Below, one piece after another: positions 13,349 through 20,093 of a stretch of DNA of 20,599 nucleotides (within the stretch, counting starts at the first letter, position 1; every line of letters begins with the position of its first letter). The position numbers and the translations under genes are program-made. Where the stretch lies: positions 1 to 20,599 of IMG/VR virus record IMGVR_UViG_3300008459_005087; one strand, written 5' to 3'. The notes under the pieces were generated by a model. It was not told the DNA's origin and made no database searches. It was given only the letters and a program-made list of their open reading frames with translations. The stretch comes from a virus.

Positions 13349-13920
13349 TGATTTGTAAAGTACCAGAAAAAATTACCTTTGTACTAACTGAAGATCAGAA
13401 GAACCATATTCTTCAAATGTCAAAGGAAATTCATGCCTGTCCTGTGCGCTCGCGGGGCAGACCTTATGACATGATCTATAGGGCTGTGCGTAATGGTGCT
13501 ATTCTTGAATACGCTCTTGTAGCTCAAGGCGCTACTAAGAACGACGCTACATTCGATCATACGAATCCACTTACATACTGTTGGGATGTATTCTGGGATG
13601 GTCTTCGTGCAGAAGTGAAGTGTTTTTACTTCGATGAAAATACCCGATGGGTATCATTCCCATTACGGTTTGTGCAAACATTTATAAACACTACACGACG
13701 AGGCAGAAATCTTGTTGACATAATCATCTTTGGGTATTATACTGAGAGTAAGGATGGCAAGATCACTGCAAAATGGCGCCTTGTAGCGCCAAGTGATACG
13801 TTTGAGTCACGACTGCGAAAATGCAATAGCGAATATAAAAGTAGCTATGATCAGTACACCGGTCAGCTTAAGTACTTCTATTCTCATCCGGCTGAGCCGC
13901 GAGCAATTTATATTAAGTGA
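13348..13920 (+). CDS. Unknown protein with a possible PD-(D/E)XK nuclease core
   Basis: No family was recognised with certainty. The 190 residues include a helix with NGAILEYALVAQGATKN (about 49-65), then YCWDVFWDGLRAEVKCFYFDE (split about 77-97), where an Asp is followed by E-V-K, the spacing expected of a PD-(D/E)XK nuclease core, with the Glu of ILEYAL as a further possible ligand. The rest is strand-rich (WVSFPLRFVQTF, VDIIIFGYY, KWRLVAP). Two Cys near residues 31 and 92 are unpaired in any obvious zinc motif. It overlaps the small gene before it by one base, and a consensus-like promoter lies within its coding sequence at 13715. The nuclease idea is inference from one motif. Confidence 0.72.
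   Translation: MICKVPEKITFVLTEDQKNHILQMSKEIHACPVRSRGRPYDMIYRAVRNGAILEYALVAQGATKNDATFDHTNPLTYCWDVFWDGLRAEVKCFYFDENTRWVSFPLRFVQTFINTTRRGRNLVDIIIFGYYTESKDGKITAKWRLVAPSDTFESRLRKCNSEYKSSYDQYTGQLKYFYSHPAEPRAIYIK
13715..13743 (+). promoter_or_regulatory. Internal sigma70-type promoter leading into the hydroxymethylcytosine operon
   Basis: TTGACA (13715-13720), 17-nt spacer, TATACT (13738-13743), inside the 13348-13920 gene and about 185 nt before the kinase ATG. Both hexamers and the spacer length are identical to the intergenic gene 55 promoter at 7114. Confidence 0.65.
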
Positions 13921-13926
13921 GGTTTC

Positions 13927-14478
13927 ATGATTCTAATTATCGAAGGTATGGATCGTTGTGGTAAGTCGACACTCGTCGAACAGCTACGTAAACGATATTT
14001 TCTGAACAACACTCGAGTGCTCGTTCATCACTCGTCGTCTCCACCAAAGGTGGTTAATCCGAATGAGTGGGAAGTGCATCACTACAAGTCACTACTTGAT
14101 GTGAGCTACATGCTGAACTATGCTCATGACTTTGACGTAATCTATGATCGCTTCCACCTCGGTGCTATCGTCTATGGTAAGAAGTATCGCAACGCAGATC
14201 CAGAAGACATCTATGCAATCGAAAACATGTACATCCATCCTAATGATGAGATTGCTCTCGTTCTTCTGACTGATCATACCTCTGCGATCCTTGAGCGTGA
14301 TGATAATGACTCGCTTGAATCGTCTGCAGCAGAGTTCGATGAAACTCGCGAAGCCTTTGAGCAAGCATTCAAACGATCGATCATTCCCAACAAACTTCAC
14401 ATCAATATCAGTGAGAACGGTGGATTCATCAATACATATGATACCGTTACTCAATTTCTAGACGGAGTAGGAAAATGA
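13927..14478 (+). CDS. Thymidylate-kinase-like deoxynucleoside monophosphate kinase
   Basis: P-loop kinase of the thymidylate-kinase-like group. The 183 residues start MILIIEGMDRCGKSTLVEQL (Walker A G7-x4-GKS/T, 7-15), then have a DR motif in VIYDRFHLGAIVYG (Asp74-Arg75) and ALVLLTDHTSAILERDD, a stretch in the place of the lid. It starts six bases after the preceding gene, with TGAGGT as binding site, and overlaps the hydroxymethylase by an ATGA. By analogy with T4 gp1, which raises hydroxymethyl-dCMP to the diphosphate, this kinase is the best candidate for that step here, but it is not evidently a gp1 homologue (inference). Confidence 0.8.
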   Translation: MILIIEGMDRCGKSTLVEQLRKRYFLNNTRVLVHHSSSPPKVVNPNEWEVHHYKSLLDVSYMLNYAHDFDVIYDRFHLGAIVYGKKYRNADPEDIYAIENMYIHPNDEIALVLLTDHTSAILERDDNDSLESSAAEFDETREAFEQAFKRSIIPNKLHINISENGGFINTYDTVTQFLDGVGK

Positions 14479-15146
14479 AACAGCACAAAGTAAAAGACAT
14501 TCGTATTGCACTTCGCGACAAACTGCACAAACGTGACTTTATCACAGACAAGACCGGTGTGAAGACTATTGAGCTTATGGGTACGAGCTTCATTGCTGAC
14601 GAAGATGCGATCTTTGGCCAAGTAAATTGGGATTATGTTGAGCGTGAACTCGAGTGGTATAAGTCTATGTCGCTTAACGTGAACGATATTCCAGGTGGTG
14701 TAAAGCAAGAAACAAATCCTCCTCAGATCTGGATGTCTGTTGCTGATCCCGATGGTCTTATCAATTCGAATTATGGTTGGGCGATTTGGCACGAAGATAA
14801 CTGTGAACAATATGAACACTGTGTTGCAGAACTGAAGAAGAACCGTGACTCACGTCGCGCAATTATGATTTACACTCGGCCACAAATGTGGTATGATTAC
14901 AACAAGAACGGTCGTTCTGACTTCATGTGCACAAACTCTGTGCAATATCTCGTACGCAACAATAAGGTCCATGCAGTAGTTCAAATGCGTTCGAACGATG
15001 CAATCTTTGGCTATAAGAATGATCGTGCATGGCAAGAACATGTCCTATGTAAAGTTGCTCAAGATACCGGCTATGCGCCGGGCGATATCATCTGGAATGC
15101 CGGCAGCCTCCACATCTACGAAAGACATTTTGGGTTGGTTGAATGA
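14475..15146 (+). CDS. 42: dCMP 5-hydroxymethylase (gp42)
   Basis: Thymidylate-synthase-fold enzyme that makes 5-hydroxymethyl-dCMP from dCMP and methylenetetrahydrofolate, so that the phage can build hydroxymethylcytosine DNA. Similarity to T4 gp42 is high by eye: DFITDKTGVKTIE, RELEWYKSMSL, INSNYGWAIW, DSRRAIMIYTRP, DFMCTNSVQYL. The catalytic Cys152 matches T4 Cys148. Asp183 (FGYKND) matches T4 Asp179, which replaces the Asn of thymidylate synthases and selects cytosine. The nucleotide-binding block SLHIYERHF (211-219) is present. The protein is 223 residues against 246 in T4 and stops soon after this block, so the last twenty or so T4 residues are absent. ATGA overlaps join it to the kinase and the deaminase. 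Confidence 0.95.
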   Translation: MKQHKVKDIRIALRDKLHKRDFITDKTGVKTIELMGTSFIADEDAIFGQVNWDYVERELEWYKSMSLNVNDIPGGVKQETNPPQIWMSVADPDGLINSNYGWAIWHEDNCEQYEHCVAELKKNRDSRRAIMIYTRPQMWYDYNKNGRSDFMCTNSVQYLVRNNKVHAVVQMRSNDAIFGYKNDRAWQEHVLCKVAQDTGYAPGDIIWNAGSLHIYERHFGLVE

Positions 15147-15595
15147 GCAAGTGGGATCAACGTTATCTTAAACTCGCTTATCAGATCGCTCAATGGTCGA
15201 AAGATCCTTCGAGCAAAATAGGAGCAGTCGCCGTTGGATCTAAAGGGCAAGTTTTGTCCCAAGGCTTCAACGGCTTTCCTCGTGGCTTGAAAGACGACTT
15301 CACTCGTTTGAACGATCGTGAACTAAAGTACAAATATGTTGTTCACGCTGAGATGAATACTATTTACAATGCTACGTATAATGGTGTATCATTAGATGGA
15401 GCAACACTCTATGTCTATGGCCTTCCGATCTGTTCTGAATGTGCCAAAGGCGTTATCCAAGTTGGGATCAAGCGTGTAGTAATGCCAAAGCAGGAGATGC
15501 CAGAAAAGTGGCGTGACTCTTGGCTGACGAGCATGAACTTCTTTGACGAAGCAGGAGTGGACTTTGACTTCATCGATTTTAATCCTGGGCATTAA
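15143..15595 (+). CDS. cd: dCMP deaminase
   Basis: Zinc-dependent deoxycytidylate deaminase producing dUMP from dCMP. The 150 residues show SSKIGAVAVG near the N-terminus, the active site HAEMN (His68, Glu70) and the zinc pair PICSEC (Cys97, Cys100) followed by AKGVIQVGIKRVV. It is of the short type, against 193 residues for T4 Cd. Coupled by ATGA to the hydroxymethylase, it competes for the same dCMP, so the two enzymes share out cytosine nucleotides between dUMP/dTMP and hydroxymethyl-dCMP. The next gene begins inside its last 32 bases. Confidence 0.94.
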   Translation: MSKWDQRYLKLAYQIAQWSKDPSSKIGAVAVGSKGQVLSQGFNGFPRGLKDDFTRLNDRELKYKYVVHAEMNTIYNATYNGVSLDGATLYVYGLPICSECAKGVIQVGIKRVVMPKQEMPEKWRDSWLTSMNFFDEAGVDFDFIDFNPGH

Positions 15596-15929
15596 TCCGT
15601 CGAGTGGTAAGCCGAATAAAACAAGCGCAACCATCCAGCGACTTAACCGCTGGATGGACTTTCTTCATGTGAAACACTACTCGTTTACGAATGTAATCCA
15701 TACAACCGGAAAGTACACTTCAGATCTTATTGACTTTGAAACACTGAGAATGTTCACATCTGGTGCTGGTAAGATCATTGCTCTTGGCCCCTTTGTTTCG
15801 AAATCACTAAATAGAGCACACATCAACCATTTTACACTTCCTCATCCGTCGCCCCTGAACCGACAACTGAATGATAAGACGTTTGAACGTGAATGTCTCA
15901 TGAAGTGTAAAGCATTTATTGGAGAATAA
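15564..15929 (+). CDS. Uracil-DNA-glycosylase-superfamily-like protein
   Basis: The 121-residue product has the two hallmark segments of uracil-DNA glycosylases in the right order. The first is an N-terminal ILGINPSSGKP (about 7-17), like the GINPG catalytic loop of Mug/TDG enzymes. The second is a C-terminal LPHPSPLNR (about 90-98), like HPSPLS of Ung and NPSGLS of Mug, preceded by IIALGPFVSKSL, the usual helix before the final loop. It is shorter than Mug (168), so parts of the fold are missing or reduced. I place the start at TTG 15564 because AGGAG lies six bases before it, and no suitable ATG exists; a TTG at 15543 is also possible. Function as a base excision enzyme is inferred. Confidence 0.68.
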   Translation: MTSSILILGINPSSGKPNKTSATIQRLNRWMDFLHVKHYSFTNVIHTTGKYTSDLIDFETLRMFTSGAGKIIALGPFVSKSLNRAHINHFTLPHPSPLNRQLNDKTFERECLMKCKAFIGE

Positions 15930-15930
15930 T

Positions 15931-16791
15931 ATGAAAGTACTCGTAACTGGCGCAAGTGGATATATCGGATCACATATCGTAAAAGCTCTTTATAACAAAG
16001 GGTATACTATCGATACACTCGACACACGTATCACGCAGAACACTGGAATGATTCAGCATATGGTGAACTGCATTCATCATGGAGATATCACCGAACATGT
16101 TCATATCAATACTCATTACGATGCAGTAATTCATTGTGCTGCGCTCATTTCAGTCGAAGAGTCTATGAAAATGCCTGAGTCTTACTATGACGTGAATACG
16201 AATGGTACGCTTAAGCTTCTTCAAAGTCTCAAGTACAATCATTTTATCTTTGCTTCGACTGGTGGCGCGTTCGATCCTATTTCACCGTATGCTAAGTCGA
16301 AGATCATTGCTGAAGAAGCAGTACGTCAGATCGCACCAGAATATTCTATCTTTCGGTTTTTTAACGTTGCTGGTAATGACGGAGAGCTTGGCCAACCTTA
16401 TCTGGCAAGCCACATCATTCGAATTGCTGCAGAAGCTGCAGCTGGCAAGCGAGACAAGATGGTACTCTTTGGAAATGATTATGATACCCCTGATGGCACA
16501 TGTATTCGTGACTATGTACATGTTGTCGATCTGGCTGAAGCCATTGTTCGAAGTGTTCCTCTTCCTGCAAATTCAAAATATGAATGCATCGGTTCTGGCC
16601 GAGGGTTCTCGAATCTTGAAGTCATAAATACAATGAAGGAAGTCAGCGGTATCGACTTTCTTGTAGAATTCGGTCCACGACGTTCTGGTGATCCAGCGAA
16701 ACTTCTTGTTGACACTGTATCAAAGTATGTTAAGATTGATCATGATTTGAAAGATATGTGCCTCTCGGCTTACACTATGGAGTTGAAATGA
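15931..16791 (+). CDS. galE: UDP-glucose 4-epimerase (GalE-like)
   Basis: Extended short-chain dehydrogenase that interconverts UDP-glucose and UDP-galactose with bound NAD. The 286 residues show the nucleotide-binding GASGYIG (7-13), HCAALISVEESMKMPESYYDVN (split about 68-89), the catalytic YAKSK (Tyr120, Lys124) after an ASTGGAF strand, FRFFNVAG, the GalE signature FGNDYDTPDGTCIRDYVHV (180-198) and RRSGDPAKLLVD near the C-terminus. It is some 50 residues shorter than bacterial GalE. The start is ATG 15931 with GGAGAATAAT before it; a TTG at 15919 lies inside the previous gene. It overlaps the glycosyltransferase gene by ATGA, so its UDP-galactose is probably for that enzyme or for the mutase that follows. 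Confidence 0.9.
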   Translation: MKVLVTGASGYIGSHIVKALYNKGYTIDTLDTRITQNTGMIQHMVNCIHHGDITEHVHINTHYDAVIHCAALISVEESMKMPESYYDVNTNGTLKLLQSLKYNHFIFASTGGAFDPISPYAKSKIIAEEAVRQIAPEYSIFRFFNVAGNDGELGQPYLASHIIRIAAEAAAGKRDKMVLFGNDYDTPDGTCIRDYVHVVDLAEAIVRSVPLPANSKYECIGSGRGFSNLEVINTMKEVSGIDFLVEFGPRRSGDPAKLLVDTVSKYVKIDHDLKDMCLSAYTMELK

Positions 16792-17891
16792 AAAAGATTC
16801 TGATTACCGGTATGAACCGGCTACAGTGCAATAAAGACTTTTATTTGAAGCAGCAATTGCAAGTTGTCCCATCCCACTATTCGGTTATTCGTTGCCTTGA
16901 AGATATGGGATACGAAGTTGAACAGAGAGAAGTTGCTCTCGGTGAAGATCTGTCGTCATATGATGAAGTGATCGTTTACATCCACAGCATTCAAGCGTTC
17001 TGCCAACACATTTGGTCTGGTCTATACGCTGTTGCAGCTCGGCCGAATTGCATCATTGCTTTCGATGACTGGCAATTTAATCAGATCTATGGTGCTATCC
17101 AGACGTACCACGACGACCTCGTAGCAGGTGATGAGTCGGTCTATCGTGATTATCTCTTCGATTTGTGGCAAGGTAAAGAAGATCGTGAGACTGTGAAGCA
17201 GTATCATCAATCGTATATTGATGCATGTAAGATTGTTGTGTCGAAACAGAACCGTCTATTGGTCAGCGCATTTGCTGGTGGTGACATTTCTCTTTTGAAC
17301 CTTGGCTGGGATGAATCGAAAATCCACGTGTTCAACCCAAACCCTTATCACTTGAATCGTCGTGCTGATAATGGCTATGGCACTGGTGTAGTTACATCAA
17401 CTCTTGATTCGTTCTTTAATGAAGAGCCTGCGAAGCTGTTCCGTTGGAACTTTGCATCTCTTGTTCAAGAGAAGACTCGTAAATGGCTCAAAGCTCAGAA
17501 CCCTGAGAAGTGGCAATGGGAAATCGAGTACTTCGGTGCGAAGCGTGGTAAGTACAAGTCTGAACGTAAGACTGAACCTGAGATGGTGAAAGTCTTTGAG
17601 CAACAGTGGGGTTGCTTGATGCCAGGCTATTTCCATGCAGGTTCTGGTTGGTGGAGAGCTCGTCCTCTACAGGTTGCTGATGCTGGATCGATCATTATTG
17701 GTGACAAACCTGAGATGATGGTGTATTATAAGGATGAAGCCATTGCTAGCTTGAGAGTACAGGACATTGAAGCCATGGACTTGACTCAACTGAAAGCTAC
17801 AGCTGCAGCTCAAAAAGAAGCACTGTATGCTACTCATCCTCTCGATAAAGCAGTTCAGCGTGAAGAACTGAGAAAGATCCTTGAAGCATGA
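16788..17891 (+). CDS. GT-B glycosyltransferase, candidate hydroxymethylcytosine DNA glycosyltransferase
   Basis: The 367-residue product has the layout of a GT-B glycosyltransferase. The N-terminal Rossmann half begins KKILITGMN, with YDEVIVYIHSIQAF (58-71) and IIAFDDWQF (89-97) in places like YDRLIVVNSSINFF and FTDIRLPF of T4 beta-glucosyltransferase (the latter holds its catalytic Asp100). The C-terminal half has WEIEYFGAKRG (244-254), FEQQWGCLMPGYFHAGSGWW and RARPLQVADAGSIIIGD (290-306), a donor-binding strand pattern. It sits between galE and the UDP-galactopyranose mutase gene with ATGA overlaps on both sides. I infer that it moves galactose or galactofuranose to hydroxymethylcytosine in phage DNA; a cell-surface target is possible but less likely in this operon. 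The ATG at 16788 is favoured over a GTG at 16758. Confidence 0.78.
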   Translation: MKKILITGMNRLQCNKDFYLKQQLQVVPSHYSVIRCLEDMGYEVEQREVALGEDLSSYDEVIVYIHSIQAFCQHIWSGLYAVAARPNCIIAFDDWQFNQIYGAIQTYHDDLVAGDESVYRDYLFDLWQGKEDRETVKQYHQSYIDACKIVVSKQNRLLVSAFAGGDISLLNLGWDESKIHVFNPNPYHLNRRADNGYGTGVVTSTLDSFFNEEPAKLFRWNFASLVQEKTRKWLKAQNPEKWQWEIEYFGAKRGKYKSERKTEPEMVKVFEQQWGCLMPGYFHAGSGWWRARPLQVADAGSIIIGDKPEMMVYYKDEAIASLRVQDIEAMDLTQLKATAAAQKEALYATHPLDKAVQREELRKILEA

Positions 17892-18898
17892 AGAAGATTC
17901 TTGTAGTTGGCGCTGGCTTGTCTGGCGCCACTATTGCTCGTGAACTTGCAGAAACTGAGCAATACAAAGTTTGGGTATTTGACAAGCGTGGCCACGTTGC
18001 TGGTAATGCTTATGACTACACTAACATTCACAATATTCGTGTACATGAGTATGGCCCTCACCTGTTTCATACAAACAATAAAGAGGTGTTTGATTACCTT
18101 GGCCGCTTTACTGAATGGATTGAGTACAAGCATAAGGTGAAAGCTCAGCTCGACGACGGTCGATATGTCACACTTCCTGTGAACAAAGAGACCAAAGAGA
18201 TCGTTGGCGAAGAGAATGTTCTCGACATCTTCTTCCGTCCTTACACAAAGAAGATGTGGGGAATGGAACTTGACGAACTGAATCCTGACATTATCAATCG
18301 TGTACCGATTCGTAACGATATGAATGAACTGTACTTTCCTGATGATCAGTATCAAGCCATGCCGAAAGATGGCTATACTGAAATGGTTGCAAACATGCTT
18401 GACCACCCAAACATCATTGTTAAACTTAACACTGAGTATTCAAAAGACTACGATCATCTATTTGATCATATCTTTAACTCGATGCCGATCGATGAATACT
18501 TTGACTTTGTCCATGGTGAACTTCCGTATCGTTCGATCAAGTTCCATACAATGTCTCTGCCAAATCCTCATGTACTTCCATCAGCAACAGTCAACTTCAC
18601 GAATGATGGTATCTACACTCGTGTAACTGAATGGAAGAAACTGCCTCATCATGGAGACAATAAATATTGCACAACTCTGACTTACGAAGAACCGTGCGAT
18701 TACCGTGATAATAACCGAGAACGGTTCTATCCGGTGAAAGATCGTGATGGTAAGAATCGAGAGTTGTATGAGAAGTACAAATCCATGACTCCGAGTAATA
18801 CGACCTTCATTGGTCGTTGTGGCCTCTATGCTTATCTCGATATGCACCAAGCAGTCAACTCGGCCTTAGCAATAGTGAGAAAATTTAAGAATGAGTAA
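17888..18898 (+). CDS. glf: UDP-galactopyranose mutase
   Basis: FAD enzyme that contracts UDP-galactopyranose to UDP-galactofuranose. The 336 residues (bacterial Glf about 367-390) show the FAD-binding GAGLSGATIA (8-17), VFDKRGHVAGNAYD, HEYGPHLFHT (53-62), YTKKMWG, FPDDQYQAMPKDGYT (split about 145-159), TRVTEWKK and the C-terminal FIGRCGLYAYLDMHQAVNSAL (FAD and substrate contact). The active-site lid Arg and Tyr residues appear kept in these blocks, so the enzyme is probably active. It is joined to the glycosyltransferase by ATGA and overlaps the methyltransferase by 8 nt. Galactofuranose is usually a cell-surface sugar, so this gene inside a DNA-modification operon is notable. Confidence 0.94.
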   Translation: MKKILVVGAGLSGATIARELAETEQYKVWVFDKRGHVAGNAYDYTNIHNIRVHEYGPHLFHTNNKEVFDYLGRFTEWIEYKHKVKAQLDDGRYVTLPVNKETKEIVGEENVLDIFFRPYTKKMWGMELDELNPDIINRVPIRNDMNELYFPDDQYQAMPKDGYTEMVANMLDHPNIIVKLNTEYSKDYDHLFDHIFNSMPIDEYFDFVHGELPYRSIKFHTMSLPNPHVLPSATVNFTNDGIYTRVTEWKKLPHHGDNKYCTTLTYEEPCDYRDNNRERFYPVKDRDGKNRELYEKYKSMTPSNTTFIGRCGLYAYLDMHQAVNSALAIVRKFKNE

Positions 18899-20093
18899 CT
18901 TCACCCACGCTTCAATCGTTCCTCTTATTGGCGGTGAGACTATTGGATCGGAAAGAGCCTTTGGCACTCCACCGATCCACTTCATGTCGTATGAGGCTTT
19001 TGCTGCCAACGACTCTCACATCGTTAATCATTACGAGAATCGTATTCCGTATTACGTTCTTGATAAGGGCCAAGCACCTTCCGAGCGTGCAGATGTGGTT
19101 GCGTCCGTATGCCCGTGCGCGGGACTATCTATGATGTCTCATGGCTATGGCGATCACAACGAAAACAACAAGTGGATGGACATTACTGCAAAGTACGTCC
19201 TTGGCGAATATAAGCCAAAAGTGTTCTGGGGAGAGAATGCTCCCGGCTTTGCTGGAAAGATCGGTAAGAACGTTCGTGAGAACCTAAAAAAGATCGGACA
19301 AGAAAACGGCTACACGATGACGGTCTATCGTACAAAGTCTTTGCTTCATGGTGTTCCACAGATCCGTGAACGTTCATTCTACTTCTTCTGGAAAGGTACA
19401 CAGACTCCGCTACTTCATTACTTCAATCGCCCATACACTCCGATTGAAGAAGTCATTCGTAATGTGAAGTCGAACTTCCAACACGAACCGATCAACAAGA
19501 AGAAGCCATCTGAAAATCCATACTACAAGTACATCCTTGAAGCAATTCATGGTGGTCGTACTCACGTACAACACTCTCATGAAATCGATCCGTCGTCTGC
19601 TCGTGGTAATGACTCATTTAGTTACATTGAGAAGTCTGGCCATAATTATAAGCAAGTTGCTGAATGGATGGAAGCCAATGGGTTCTCTGAGGAAGTCGAG
19701 AAGTGCCTCTACAAGTACAATAAGCTTGAAGAAGGCGGAAGCATTATGCGCCGGGGTGTAATTGTCCCTAAGGATCGCATCGGCGCTTTTGTAGGACACT
19801 ATCCGATCATGCTTACACATCCTGATGAAGATCGCTTCATTACCTACCGCGAAGCCATGACTATTATGGGCCTTCCAGAGAACTTCGAACTTGTGAATGC
19901 TAGCCCGAAGAATGCTAACCATATTTGCCAAAACGTTCCAGTTCAGACTGCGACTGACATGGCAACAGAAGTTCTTGCAGTGTTAAATGGCCAAAGAAAA
20001 ATGGTTGACACCGATTACATTTTGCAGTATAATGGAACTCAGACAGAGGAATTCACCGCTGCTGAAAATACACTTGAGAGCTTTTTTGAATGA
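18891..20093 (+). CDS. C5-cytosine DNA methyltransferase homologue
   Basis: The 400 residues carry the C5-cytosine methyltransferase motifs in order. A motif I-like segment PLIGGETIGSERAFG (11-25) is followed by motif IV VCPCAGLS with the catalytic Pro75-Cys76, motif VI GENAPG (Glu115-Asn116; usually ENV), motif VIII PQIRER (156-161), a region of about 150 residues in the place of the target-recognition domain, motif IX DRFITYREAMTIMGLPENF (314-332) and motif X QNVPVQTATDM (347-357). Motif I lacks the usual FxGxGG but keeps a Gly-rich turn. Catalytic residues are intact. In a phage that should have hydroxymethylated cytosines its substrate is unclear. Its C-terminal tail encodes a perfect promoter for the next gene. 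The start overlaps the mutase stop by 8 nt. Confidence 0.9.
   Translation: MSNFTHASIVPLIGGETIGSERAFGTPPIHFMSYEAFAANDSHIVNHYENRIPYYVLDKGQAPSERADVVASVCPCAGLSMMSHGYGDHNENNKWMDITAKYVLGEYKPKVFWGENAPGFAGKIGKNVRENLKKIGQENGYTMTVYRTKSLLHGVPQIRERSFYFFWKGTQTPLLHYFNRPYTPIEEVIRNVKSNFQHEPINKKKPSENPYYKYILEAIHGGRTHVQHSHEIDPSSARGNDSFSYIEKSGHNYKQVAEWMEANGFSEEVEKCLYKYNKLEEGGSIMRRGVIVPKDRIGAFVGHYPIMLTHPDEDRFITYREAMTIMGLPENFELVNASPKNANHICQNVPVQTATDMATEVLAVLNGQRKMVDTDYILQYNGTQTEEFTAAENTLESFFE
20005..20033 (+). promoter_or_regulatory. Perfect-consensus sigma70 promoter inside the methyltransferase gene
   Basis: TTGACA (20005-20010), exactly 17 nt, TATAAT (20028-20033), 57 nt before the dexA start codon. It falls in the variable tail of the methyltransferase after motif X. 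Confidence 0.8.

Noticed and set aside
14475-15146. Thymidylate synthase or dUMP hydroxymethylase instead of dCMP hydroxymethylase
   Set aside because: The residue eight after the Asp of RSND is Asp (183), as in T4 gp42, not the Asn of dUMP-using enzymes, and the whole sequence follows gp42 closely.
15919-15931. Upstream TTG start for the epimerase gene (Met-Glu-Asn-Asn before the ATG)
   Set aside because: GGAG is well placed for the ATG at 15931, and the Rossmann fold normally starts right at MKVLVTG.
16708-16736. TTGACA in galE as a further internal promoter
   Set aside because: The base after the hexamer is C, and the box at 17 nt is AAGATT, with no better -10 nearby.
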